From: Pedobacter paludis
Lineage (GTDB): Bacteria; Bacteroidota; Bacteroidia; Sphingobacteriales; Sphingobacteriaceae
DNA length: 64,000 nt
NCBI RefSeq assembly: GCF_003173575.1
Contig: NZ_QGNY01000001.1
Location: forward strand, 1 to 64,000
Direction: 5' to 3'
This document shows, piece after piece, positions 35,390 to 43,519 of the stretch; the first letter of the stretch is position 1, and every line of letters begins with the position of its first letter. Under the pieces are notes generated by a model, which saw only the letters and a program-made list of their open reading frames with translations, did not search any database and was not told the origin of the DNA. The translations under genes were made by a program, and so were the position numbers.

Positions 35390-37105
35390 ATGAAATCGAA
35401 AAAACTATTCCTCTCCTTAGCCGTCGTCTCTGGATCGGCGTTGATATTTTTGAGTGCTTTTGACAAAAATCCAAAGAAAACCAAAGTGGAAATAAAGCCA
35501 GAAAGACCAAATATTGTAGTCATTTTGGCCGATGACATGGGTTTTTCAGATGCCGGTTGTTATGGTGGCGAAATTAATACGCCCAATCTAGATTTTTTAG
35601 CAAACAATGGTTTACGTTATAAGGAGTTTTACAATACTTCTAGATGTTGTCCAACTAGAGCATCTCTGCTTACCGGCTTATATAACCAACAAGCGGGAAT
35701 TGGCAAAATGACTGAAGCCGAAGATGAGCCTGGCTATTTAGGCCGCCTTGCGGATAATACGGTAACCATTGCCGAAGTGTTAAAGACTGCTGGTTACAAT
35801 ACGGCGATGTCTGGGAAGTGGCATGTATCCAATACCTTTGTGCAGAAAGATCCGAAGGAGCAGTTGGAATGGTTAAATCATAAAAAGGATTTCGGCGATT
35901 TTTCTCCAATAAGCCAATATCCAACAAGCCGCGGTTTTGATCAGTTTTTTGGGACCATCTGGGGCGTTGTAGATTTTTTCGATCCATTTAGTTTAGTGAG
36001 CGGAACAAAACCGATTAAAACGGTTCCGAAAGATTATTACCAAACCGACGCGATTAACGATACCGCTGTAGCTTATATAAATTCATGGAAGAAAATCAAT
36101 AAACCCTTCTTTTTATATGTAGCTCAAAATGCACCACACTGGCCTTTGCAGGCAAAACCAGAAGATATTGCAAAATATAAAGACACGTATAAAGGTGGCT
36201 GGGATGTGATTAGAGAGGCGAGATACAAGAAAATGGTTAAGCTTGGTCTTATCGATTCGAATACAACAAAATTGTCGAAGCCACTGGGCCGTACCACTAC
36301 TTGGGAGAACAATCCGGATAAGATTTGGGATGCAGAAGCAATGGCTGTACACGCGGCCATGATTGATAGAATGGATCAAGGAATCGGTCGGATTATTGAT
36401 GCTTTACGCAAAACCGGAAAGCTAGATAATACCATTATTATTTTCTTATCGGATAATGGAGCAAGTCCAGAAAATGCAGCTGCTTACGGTCCAGGATTTG
36501 ATCGTCCAAGCGAGACCCGAACAGGATCTCCGATTGTTTATGCCACTAAAAAACAGGCCATGCCAGGCCCGCAAACTACCTACAGTTCTATCGGACGCAT
36601 TTGGGCAAATGTTGCCAACACACCATATCAATATGCTAAGGCAGAATCTTTTGAAGGTGGTATTCATACCCCAATGATTGCTTATTGGCCTCAAGGCATA
36701 AAAGCCAAAAAAGGAAGTTATAGCAATCAACGCGGACATGTAATGGATTTTATGAAAACCTTTGTTGAATTGGCTGGAGCAAAATATCCGACTACCTTTA
36801 AAGGGAAAAGCATTCTTCCGACTTCGGGCGTAAGTTTAGTTCCATCCTTAAAGGGTAAAGAGAGTGCTGGGCATGCCACACTTTTCAACGAACATTTCGG
36901 TGCCCGTTATGCCAGATCCGGGAACTGGAAATTGGTTTCGTTAAGTAATGACACCACTTGGCATTTGTTCGATTTATCAAAAGATAAAGCAGAAACAATC
37001 GATGTGGCCAAACAAAACCCAGCAAAAGTTAAAGAATTGGAAGGACTTTGGAGAAGCTGGGCAAATACAAATCAGGTATTTCCTAAACCAGGGCGTTCGA
37101 AATAG
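35390..37105 (+). CDS. Exported sulfatase (S1 family, Cys-type)
   Basis: 571 residues. N-terminal hydrophobic signal (LFLSLAVVSGSALIFLSAF), then metal ligands in NIVVILADDMGFSDAGCYGG (Asp-Asp, about 42-60), and the formylglycine signature CCPTRASLLTG (C-x-P-x-R, about 86-96), followed by GKWHV, FLSDNGASPEN and the C-terminal FEGGIHTPMIAYWP. The Cys must be oxidised by a maturase that is not in this window. It removes sulfate esters from the polysaccharide taken up here and so yields sulfate. Ends with a terminator. Confidence 0.93.
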   Translation: MKSKKLFLSLAVVSGSALIFLSAFDKNPKKTKVEIKPERPNIVVILADDMGFSDAGCYGGEINTPNLDFLANNGLRYKEFYNTSRCCPTRASLLTGLYNQQAGIGKMTEAEDEPGYLGRLADNTVTIAEVLKTAGYNTAMSGKWHVSNTFVQKDPKEQLEWLNHKKDFGDFSPISQYPTSRGFDQFFGTIWGVVDFFDPFSLVSGTKPIKTVPKDYYQTDAINDTAVAYINSWKKINKPFFLYVAQNAPHWPLQAKPEDIAKYKDTYKGGWDVIREARYKKMVKLGLIDSNTTKLSKPLGRTTTWENNPDKIWDAEAMAVHAAMIDRMDQGIGRIIDALRKTGKLDNTIIIFLSDNGASPENAAAYGPGFDRPSETRTGSPIVYATKKQAMPGPQTTYSSIGRIWANVANTPYQYAKAESFEGGIHTPMIAYWPQGIKAKKGSYSNQRGHVMDFMKTFVELAGAKYPTTFKGKSILPTSGVSLVPSLKGKESAGHATLFNEHFGARYARSGNWKLVSLSNDTTWHLFDLSKDKAETIDVAKQNPAKVKELEGLWRSWANTNQVFPKPGRSK

Positions 37106-37138
37106 TATTACAGAGATACTTTTTAAATGCTTTTATTA

Positions 37139-37174
37139 TTAAAAGGAGCGAGCAATCGCTCCTTTTAATTTTTA
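37139..37174 (+). terminator. Terminator after the sulfatase gene
   Basis: TTAAAAGGAGCGA (37139-37151) pairs with TCGCTCCTTTTAA (37156-37168), loop GCAA, followed by TTTTT. Ends the SusC-to-sulfatase operon. Confidence 0.88.
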
Positions 37175-37188
37175 TAAAACAATTTTTA

Positions 37189-37196
37189 TAAGTTTG
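37189..37196 (+). promoter_or_regulatory. -7 box of the isomerase-like gene
   Basis: TAAGTTTG, a perfect TAnnTTTG, 42 bp before the ATG at 37238 and just after the terminator, so the downstream gene has its own promoter. Confidence 0.55.
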
Positions 37197-37237
37197 GTAA
37201 TAATTGTTTAGGCCAGAGATCATTTCTATTTAACCTT

Positions 37238-38101
37238 ATGAAAATTAGCACTTTAATTTTTTGTTTCTTAATTTCTTTTTTAAGCTTAACCGCAAATGGC
37301 CAATCGCTTCCACAGCTTGGTGTTGCAACAAGTTTAGATCAAGATAGCCTTGCCTATTCTGCAGGCTTTAGAATGATTACCGAATCGGCACAGAAAATAC
37401 TTTCTCCCAATTTAACAGATGAAGAATTTCAAACCCATTTAAAAAAGATAAAATCTGCAAAATGTAAGGTAATGACCTGCAATCTCTTTTTTCCGGGCAA
37501 CATAAAAATCGCCGGACCAGCCGTAGATGAAGACCAGGTGTTAACCTATGCTGATGTTTTACTTTCCAGAGCAAAACAAGCAGGGGTGAAGTTTATAGTT
37601 TTAGGAAGCTCAAATTCAAGAAGAATTCCAGATGGTTATGATTTGGTTAAAGCAAAATCAGACTTTGTTAAATTGTGTTATAAGTTAGGGCAATTGGCTA
37701 AAAAACATCAGGTTACAATTGTGCTAGAAAATTTAGAAACCACAGAAACCAATTTTATTACCTCACTAAAATCGGCAGCAGAAATTGTAAGAATAGTCAA
37801 TCATCCTAATTTCAGACTTAATGTGGATGTATTTCATATGATGCGTGAAGGCGAATCGCCTGATGAGATTAAAGCAGCAGGAAACTTAGTTGCTTTTTGC
37901 GAAGTAGCAGAGAAACAAAAGCGCACTTTCCCAGGAGTTAATGGAGATGATTTTAAACCTTATTTAAGCGTTCTGAAAAAAATAAATTATAAGGGTTTTA
38001 TTTTTATTGAGGGGAGCACAACAAATATTTCAGTAGATCTGCCACTTTCTTTTAAATACTTATCTGGCCAAATCGCTGAGGTTTACAAGCAGAAAAAATA
38101 A
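37238..38101 (+). CDS. Exported sugar-phosphate-isomerase/epimerase-like TIM-barrel protein
   Basis: 287 residues with signal peptide ending TANGQ (about 22). Xylose-isomerase-like/AP-endonuclease-2-like barrel: VKFIVLGSSNSRRIPDGY, VTIVLENLETTETNF (metal Glu), FRLNVDVFHMMREGE (metal Asp/His) and GFIFIEGS (Glu). The metal ligands are kept, so it is likely an active isomerase or epimerase, unusually in the periplasm. It has a separate promoter but sits at the end of the polysaccharide locus. Confidence 0.85.
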   Translation: MKISTLIFCFLISFLSLTANGQSLPQLGVATSLDQDSLAYSAGFRMITESAQKILSPNLTDEEFQTHLKKIKSAKCKVMTCNLFFPGNIKIAGPAVDEDQVLTYADVLLSRAKQAGVKFIVLGSSNSRRIPDGYDLVKAKSDFVKLCYKLGQLAKKHQVTIVLENLETTETNFITSLKSAAEIVRIVNHPNFRLNVDVFHMMREGESPDEIKAAGNLVAFCEVAEKQKRTFPGVNGDDFKPYLSVLKKINYKGFIFIEGSTTNISVDLPLSFKYLSGQIAEVYKQKK

Positions 38102-38102
38102 G

Positions 38103-38136
38103 AATGAAATAATTATCGTAAATAATTTCTTTCATT
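38103..38136. terminator. AT-rich hairpin after the isomerase-like gene
   Basis: AATGAAA (38103-38109) pairs with TTTCATT (38130-38136), and the inner AT-rich arms can extend the stem. Stable only as a long AT stem; probable terminator. Confidence 0.5.
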
Positions 38137-38190
38137 AATCTTAATTATTTTAAACATTTTCTTTTTGAGCTTGTTCATTTTAAAAGCACA

Positions 38191-38376
38191 ATGAAAATGG
38201 ACTTCCAGAACGACAGCAATTTTAATCATACAGAGGCCAACTTAAATGCTCAAAGTGTAAATCTAGATTTTAGCAAACTAGAAAAAGGCATTAATGAAAT
38301 TAGTTTATCTTTTTGGGAAGAAATTAACAATGAGACGCAGTTGAATGATGTGCCTTTGTGGAGAATGTGGCGTTAA
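38191..38376 (+). CDS. Small 61-residue protein of unknown function
   Basis: Starts ATG at 38191 (ATG also at 38197), rich in Asn, Glu and Ser, and ends NDVPLWRMWR. There is no signal peptide or membrane helix. The middle FSKLEKGINEISLSFWEEI could be an amphipathic helix. It is flanked by a hairpin upstream and a terminator downstream (38481-38507), so it looks like a separate short transcript. The aromatic/basic C-terminal tail after an acidic leader-like part invites comparison with peptide precursors, but no modification enzyme is adjacent. Confidence 0.5.
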   Translation: MKMDFQNDSNFNHTEANLNAQSVNLDFSKLEKGINEISLSFWEEINNETQLNDVPLWRMWR

Positions 38377-38480
38377 ATAAAATAATTGAATTTTTTAAAA
38401 ACAATTGGATCAGAGATCCGTTTATAAGATAGTTTGTTTGGTTTAGTTTTATCGGTGGATACTTATAAAACATTCAATAT

Positions 38481-38507
38481 AGCCTCATAGTAATATGAGG
38501 CTTTCTC
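38481..38507 (+). terminator. Terminator after the 61-residue gene
   Basis: AGCCTCAT (38481-38488) pairs with ATGAGGCT (38495-38502), loop AGTAAT, followed by TTCTC. Confidence 0.7.
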
Positions 38508-38615
38508 ATTTTAAGCCATTCTCATAATCCAATCGGCAGATAATCAAATACTTTAAAATATTCTAAACTTTTAACCCAAAAATGTTGTTCATAATCTAAA
38601 CATCAAAAATACATT

Positions 38616-39077
38616 ATGGAAAATACAGAGAAAACAGTAGCAGTTTTAAATGATCTTATCGAGATCAATAATGACAGAGCAGATGGGTTTGATAAAGCTG
38701 CAAAAGATTTAAGTGAAGAAAACATTGATCTAAAAGCGGTATTTGAAAAATTCTCTTCTGAAAGCAGAACCAATGTTACAGAATTGGCTGGATTAGTAGG
38801 TAGAAATGGTGAGAATCCAGATACAGGAAACACCATTTTAGGAAGCTTACATAGAGCTTGGATAGATATTAAAGCAAGTTTTGGTGGCGATGACCGCCAT
38901 AGTATTTTAGCAGAATGCGAACGTGGAGAAGATGCAATTAAAAAAGCATATAGAGAAGCGCTTCAAGAAAACGAGCTTGGGGAAAACATTAGAGAAGTTC
39001 TTTTGGGCCAACAACAAGGTATAAATGCAAGTCATGATGCCATTAAAGCTTTAAGAGACGCCCAGGCAGCGCTATAA
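38616..39077 (+). CDS. PA2169/DUF2383-family four-helix-bundle protein
   Basis: 153 residues, almost entirely helical. The family pattern is visible: VAVLNDLIEINNDRADGF at the start, then NVTELAGLVGRNGENPDTGNT-type linker (about 68-88), LHRAWIDIKASFGGDDRHSI and ECERGEDAIKKAYREAL (about 110-126). Ferritin-like fold without clear metal ligands; such proteins are common in stress and desiccation gene sets of Bacteroidota. Function unknown. Single gene with its own terminator. Confidence 0.9.
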   Translation: MENTEKTVAVLNDLIEINNDRADGFDKAAKDLSEENIDLKAVFEKFSSESRTNVTELAGLVGRNGENPDTGNTILGSLHRAWIDIKASFGGDDRHSILAECERGEDAIKKAYREALQENELGENIREVLLGQQQGINASHDAIKALRDAQAAL

Positions 39078-39094
39078 TCACTTCAAATAATTTT

Positions 39095-39130
39095 AAACCG
39101 TTTATGTTCAATCATAAACGGTTTTTTATT
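39095..39130 (+). terminator. Rho-independent terminator of the DUF2383 gene
   Basis: AAACCGTTTATG (39095-39106) pairs perfectly with CATAAACGGTTT (39113-39124), followed by TTTTATTTT. Confidence 0.92.
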
Positions 39131-39229
39131 TTATGGCCCTCTACTGGGCGATTTTTACTTTTGGATTATCCATAATCCTTGTCATTTAGAATGGAGCACT
39201 GTACCTTTATTTAATCAAATTTAATATAT

Positions 39230-39721
39230 ATGAACACTGAAAAAGCCATTTTAGCAGGCGGTTGCTTTTGGGGAGTAGAAGAACTGATTCGCCACTACCC
39301 GGGCGTAACCTCAACTGTTGTGGGTTACACGGGTGGAGATGTTCCAAACGCAACATACCGAAATCATGGAACGCATGCTGAAGGTATAGAAATAACTTTC
39401 GATCCATCTCTACTTTCTTACCGCAAGTTACTTGAATATTTTTTCCAGATTCATGATCCAACAACTAGAAACAGACAAGGAAATGATGTTGGAACTTCTT
39501 ACCGTTCTGCAATTTTTTATTTAAATGAAGCACAGCAAGAAACGGCTAATCAATTGATAGATGAAATGAATGCATCTGGTGTTTGGCCAGGGAAAATAGT
39601 AACAGAAGTTGTTCCTGCCGGTGATTTTTGGAATGCGGAAGAAGAACATCAAGATTATTTACAGAAAAATCCTTACGGATACACCTGTCATTTCGAACGA
39701 CCAGATTGGAAAATGAGTTAA
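39230..39721 (+). CDS. msrA: Peptide-methionine (S)-S-oxide reductase
   Basis: 163 residues. The active-site motif GGCFWG (about 11-16, catalytic Cys 13) and downstream family blocks [41 protein letters not shown] and [14 protein letters not shown] are all present. It reduces methionine-S-sulfoxide in proteins, in the cytoplasm since no signal is seen. A promoter-like TTG-N20-TACCTTTA pair occupies 39179-39209. Confidence 0.96.
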   Translation: MNTEKAILAGGCFWGVEELIRHYPGVTSTVVGYTGGDVPNATYRNHGTHAEGIEITFDPSLLSYRKLLEYFFQIHDPTTRNRQGNDVGTSYRSAIFYLNEAQQETANQLIDEMNASGVWPGKIVTEVVPAGDFWNAEEEHQDYLQKNPYGYTCHFERPDWKMS

Positions 39722-39791
39722 ATCTTTAATGCCAGTTCAAAATATATAGAATGGTGTATCATAAATCATTTTCCTATAGATTTTTGTCAAA

Positions 39792-39833
39792 TTGAGCTTG
39801 TCGAAATGCTTTAAGTACAATTCGACAAGCTCA
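39792..39833. repeat. REP-like palindrome (TTGAGCTTGTCGAA type)
   Basis: TTGAGCTTGTCGAA at 39792-39805 faces TTCGACAAGCTCA at 39821-39833 (13-bp stem). The right arm continues GGATGAT; the core AGCTTGTCGAA with the CCTGAGCTTGTCGAA extension on the other strand is a dispersed repeat widespread in Bacteroidota intergenic DNA. It lies between msrA and the convergent small gene and may also end transcription. Confidence 0.7.
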
Positions 39834-39881
39834 GGATGATAATTCTTATTATGATACAGCCTTTTTTATTTTGTAAGCTGA

Positions 39882-40112
39882 TTAAAACGGTTCAGCGTAA
39901 AAGGTTTCGAGATTTGTACATCTATAGCCAACCTCATTAAAAAGAGAAATTACCTCTTCGTTTTTATTGGTATTGGAATCAATTCTTAAGATCTTATCAG
40001 AATCCAATAAATCTATATTCCAAATAATTTCTGAGATGCGTGCATTTAAATAAGAAGCAATTTTTTGCAACTCATTTTCGGAGTGGATGTTTGTTTTAAA
40101 AATAGAAATCAT
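39882..40112 (-). CDS. Small ferredoxin-fold-like protein (HMA-like, no CxxC)
   Basis: 76 residues. The pattern MISIFKTNIHSENELQKIASYL, IIWNIDLLDSDKILRID, VISLFNEVGYRCTNLETF resembles beta-alpha-beta-beta-alpha-beta heavy-metal-associated folds common in Bacteroidota, but the metal-binding CxxC is missing. It is probably a bona fide small cytosolic protein of unknown role. The 293-bp gap upstream (40113-40405) holds the cysE-type promoter and nothing else recognised. Confidence 0.68.
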   Translation of the reverse strand: MISIFKTNIHSENELQKIASYLNARISEIIWNIDLLDSDKILRIDSNTNKNEEVISLFNEVGYRCTNLETFYAEPF

Positions 40113-40331
40113 AATTTTTGTTCTCTTGGTTTAATAATGGTTTTACATTGTTAAAACTTTAAGGTTTTTAGGGTAGACGAATGAGTCTGAATATTACTTT
40201 AAAAAAAAACATTTTATTTAATGATTTCGGAAAATGAAATTAAACGTGAATTTAAGCAGAGCCTGATGTAAAAAATTCATTAAAAATCTTTTGTTAATAA
40301 TTCGCAATTTTCCTGTCCAGATACCATGTGT

Positions 40332-40364
40332 TTTGTCTGATTTAAAAAACAAAAGCTAACTTTA
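40332..40364 (+). promoter_or_regulatory. Promoter of the cysteine-biosynthesis operon
   Basis: TTTG at 40332-40335, a 21-bp spacer and TAACTTTA at 40357-40364 (one mismatch to TAnnTTTG). Start of transcription is expected near 40370, about 36 nt before the ATG. Confidence 0.6.
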
Positions 40365-40405
40365 AGGGCTTTAATTTTGAAGAAGAGCAGTACAGAACAA
40401 ATTTT

Positions 40406-41218
40406 ATGGAGGATCAATTTTTAAATTATCTTTTTGATAAGCCGAACCGAAAGGTCAGCATTCCATCAAATGAAATTATTTCAGAATGGGCAAAAAAGGT
40501 AGTGCACTTTCTTTTTCCTGAAAGCTCTGGTAAAATATTTGCCAGTGCCGAAGAATTAAAAAAATATGCCATTGAACTTGAGCATGATTTGTTCGGAATT
40601 ATTTCAAAAAGCTGCGAATTGCAACACACCGATTGTAAGGAAACATCAATGCGGTTCTTTGATCAATTGCCAGAACTCTACCGAATTTTAAATACAGATA
40701 TTACAGCCATTTACGAAGGAGATCCGGCCGCGGTAAGTAGATTTGAAGTGGTTAGATCTTACCCAGGTTTTTATGCCATTTGTTTTTATCGCATTGCTCA
40801 TCTGCTTTTCAATCTTGGTATTCCAATTATTCCCCGCATACTAACCGAGCATGCACATTCCAGAACCGGTGTCGATATTCATCCTGCGGCAATAATTGGC
40901 GAATATTTTTATATCGATCACGGAACAGGCATTGTAATCGGCGAAACAGCTGTAATTGGCCAGTACGTTAAACTTTATCAAGGCGTAACACTTGGTGCGC
41001 TAAGTGTGCGTAAGGTTTTGGCAGGTGTAAAGCGTCATCCAACAGTGGGAGATCGGGTTGTAATTTATTCTGGAGCAACGATTTTAGGCGGAGAAACCGT
41101 AATTGGTCATGACAGCATAATTGGCGGCAATGTTTGGTTAACCGAAAGTATCGAACCATTCTCTACAGCTTATCATTCTCCTATAATAAACATTCGAAAC
41201 ACGAAACAAACCAGTTAA
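40406..41218 (+). CDS. cysE: Serine O-acetyltransferase
   Basis: 270 residues. An N-terminal helical domain (1-140, including VSRFEVVRSYPGFYAICFYRIAHLL) leads into left-handed beta-helix hexapeptide repeats (about 150-250: HPAAIIGEYFYIDHGTGIVIGETAVIG). The catalytic Asp-His pair is in IDHGTG. It makes O-acetylserine from serine and acetyl-CoA, the acceptor for sulfide. The long N-terminus is usual for the EpsC-like Bacteroidota type. 7 bp upstream of cysteine synthase, clearly one operon. Confidence 0.94.
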   Translation: MEDQFLNYLFDKPNRKVSIPSNEIISEWAKKVVHFLFPESSGKIFASAEELKKYAIELEHDLFGIISKSCELQHTDCKETSMRFFDQLPELYRILNTDITAIYEGDPAAVSRFEVVRSYPGFYAICFYRIAHLLFNLGIPIIPRILTEHAHSRTGVDIHPAAIIGEYFYIDHGTGIVIGETAVIGQYVKLYQGVTLGALSVRKVLAGVKRHPTVGDRVVIYSGATILGGETVIGHDSIIGGNVWLTESIEPFSTAYHSPIINIRNTKQTS

Positions 41219-41225
41219 AAACTTT

Positions 41226-42098
41226 ATGGCGCACCTAATAGATCTCATCGGAAATACTCCAATGGCCGAACTGGAAAAACTTAATCCAAATCCCGCAGTT
41301 AAAATATTTGCAAAACTTGAAGGCAACAATCCCGGCGGAAGTGTAAAGGATCGGGCTTCGCTGAATATGATTCGGAGTGCCTTGGAACGTGGAGAAATTA
41401 AGCCGGGTACCAAATTGGTAGAGGCAACAAGTGGAAACACCGGGATTGCCTTAGCCATGATTGCCAGTTTATTTGGATTGGAAATTGAGCTTGTGATGCC
41501 AGCAAATTCTACCCGAGAACGGAAAGTAACCATGGAGGCTTTTGGGGCTAAGGTAACTTTGTTGGAAAGCATAGAAATATGTAGAGACTATGCTGAGGAG
41601 AAAGGTGCAAGGAATGGTTATTTCCTACTTAATCAATTTTCAAACCCTGATAATTATCTTGCACATTATAAAACCACTGGACCAGAAATTTGGCGGGATA
41701 CCGAACAAAATATCACACATTTTGTAAGTTCTATGGGTACAACGGGCACCATTATGGGCTGTTCCCGCTTTTTAAAGGAACAAAATCAAGCCATTCAAAT
41801 TGTGGGTTGCCAGCCAACGGAAGGATCATCTATTCCGGGCATTAGACGATGGCCAGAAGAATATTTACCTAAAATATTCGAACCAGAAAGGGTAGACCGG
41901 GTTATGGATATAACGGAAAATGAAGCGGTAGAAATGGCCCGTAAACTTGCAAGAAAAGAGGGTATTTTCGGTGGAATGAGTACAGGTGGTGCTTGTGCTG
42001 CCGCAATTAAACTGGCAAAAGAAATAGATAAGGGTATTATCGTTTTTATTGCCTGCGATCGCGGAGATCGTTATTTAAGCAGTGATCTTTTTGGATAA
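41226..42098 (+). CDS. cysM: Cysteine synthase B-type (O-acetylserine sulfhydrylase)
   Basis: 290 residues, fold-type II PLP enzyme. The PLP lysine is in NPGGSVKDRAS (about 38-48), the phosphate/substrate loop is ATSGNTGIALAM (about 70-81), and glycine loop SMGTTGTIMG (about 170-179) and GGMSTGGACAAA follow. Length and the lack of an extended C-terminus fit CysM. It joins O-acetylserine and sulfide (or thiosulfate) to give cysteine. Follows cysE by 7 bp. Confidence 0.94.
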   Translation: MAHLIDLIGNTPMAELEKLNPNPAVKIFAKLEGNNPGGSVKDRASLNMIRSALERGEIKPGTKLVEATSGNTGIALAMIASLFGLEIELVMPANSTRERKVTMEAFGAKVTLLESIEICRDYAEEKGARNGYFLLNQFSNPDNYLAHYKTTGPEIWRDTEQNITHFVSSMGTTGTIMGCSRFLKEQNQAIQIVGCQPTEGSSIPGIRRWPEEYLPKIFEPERVDRVMDITENEAVEMARKLARKEGIFGGMSTGGACAAAIKLAKEIDKGIIVFIACDRGDRYLSSDLFG

Positions 42099-42180
42099 AT
42101 GCAATTAGCCAAAAATTAAGGTATCAATTTATAAAGATTAAAAAGAAATACATTTCCTCCAATTTTCTGGCTAAAAGAAA

Positions 42181-42218
42181 TGTGTCTTTTGTGGTGAGAT
42201 TTTACCACAAAAGACACA
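42181..42218. terminator. Perfect 15-bp hairpin between convergent genes
   Basis: TGTGTCTTTTGTGGT (42181-42195) and ACCACAAAAGACACA (42204-42218), loop GAGATTTT. It lies between the ends of cysM and the AI-2E gene; T-rich sequence follows on the minus strand, so it suits both directions. Confidence 0.75.
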
Positions 42219-42286
42219 AAAGAAAAAATAGTTTTTCGAGTCAAAAATATTTATGATAATCGAACATTAGCAAATAATTTCCTTGA

Positions 42287-43396
42287 TTATTCTACAATAG
42301 GTTTTACCGTTTTTCGCCTCAGTCTTTTTAATTGCCCCATATGTTCTGTCGGAATATTATCTCCCAAAAGCTTGCCCCAAGGTTTTAAGCCATCAATTCT
42401 ATCGAAAATAATTTTAAGCACCGCTATAAACGGTATGGAAAGAAACATACCTGGAACGCCCCAAAGTGCGGCACCCAGCAAAACAATTACAATAGAAATT
42501 AAAGCGTTTATCTGAACCTTTGATGATACAATTCTGGGAACAAGAATGTTATTGTCAATAAACTGAATTAATGCATAAGCGCCTATAATTAACAATTGGG
42601 TACTAAATCCATCCTGGGTTAAAGTAGCCATTAATACAGGTAAAGCTATTGCTATGATACCGCCAATGTATGGTAACAAGTTTAAAATTGCACCAATTAC
42701 TCCAATAAGAATGGCATTTGGCACGCCTAAAGCAAGCAATGCAACAGAATTAAGTACAGCAACTATTGATGTTTCAATTAGAAGGCCAACTATATAACTT
42801 TGTATTGCAGCCTTCGTTTCAGCAAGAATTTCGCCTACCTTTTTCTGGTTTTCTTCTGAGAAAACTTCATATAAAAAATTTAAAATCAATGTTTTATACA
42901 ACATGATTAAAAATGTATAAACAGGAATTAAGAATACAACGCTGAGCACACCAAGAACGCCATTTAGTGTTTGTCCAATTACAGCTTTACTTCCGTTTGC
43001 AGCTTCGTTAAGCATTTGTACCTGTTTGCTCGAACTAATTCCGAAAGTCTTTTCTAGCCATTGCTGGATAATATGAAGAAGTTCGGAAAACTTCTGCTTC
43101 ATGGCATCTACATTATCAAAAAAGTGTGCAATTTGAGAAGAAAGAAAATACATCAATCCCATCACAATTAAAAGCGCTATTAGCATGCTAATAATAATGC
43201 TTATAATTTTAGGAATTTTACGCTCTAGCCTATTCGATAAGGGATTAAGCAGAATTGCAATTAACGCTGCGAAGGCTAGAGGCACCAAAATATCGCGGAG
43301 CACGCTAAGCATAAACACTGTAATTACCAGTCCCAGTAATATAACTGGGGCCTTAATGTAGAAAGGGTATTTTTTAATCATTTCAAGATATTTCAT
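42287..43396 (-). CDS. AI-2E/PerM-family membrane protein
   Basis: 369 residues with about seven or eight membrane helices (e.g. APVILLGLVITVFMLSVL, IISIIISMLIALLIVMGL, VLGVLSVVFLIPVYTFLIML, IVVLLGAALWGVPGMFLSIP). The conserved family end GxALWGVxGMFLSIPFIAVLK is clear. Family members export small molecules or act as Na+/H+-type transporters; AI-2 transport is proven for few. Convergent with the cysteine operon. Confidence 0.92.
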   Translation of the reverse strand: MKYLEMIKKYPFYIKAPVILLGLVITVFMLSVLRDILVPLAFAALIAILLNPLSNRLERKIPKIISIIISMLIALLIVMGLMYFLSSQIAHFFDNVDAMKQKFSELLHIIQQWLEKTFGISSSKQVQMLNEAANGSKAVIGQTLNGVLGVLSVVFLIPVYTFLIMLYKTLILNFLYEVFSEENQKKVGEILAETKAAIQSYIVGLLIETSIVAVLNSVALLALGVPNAILIGVIGAILNLLPYIGGIIAIALPVLMATLTQDGFSTQLLIIGAYALIQFIDNNILVPRIVSSKVQINALISIVIVLLGAALWGVPGMFLSIPFIAVLKIIFDRIDGLKPWGKLLGDNIPTEHMGQLKRLRRKTVKPIVE

Positions 43397-43519
43397 ACCC
43401 TAACAAAAAATAACCTGCAATGTTCTACATTCATCATTATATTAATCTTTTATTCGCAACTTTAACAATCAGAATCAAATCAGAATTTAGCCGATCATCT
43501 CACCGAACAAATATTTAAT

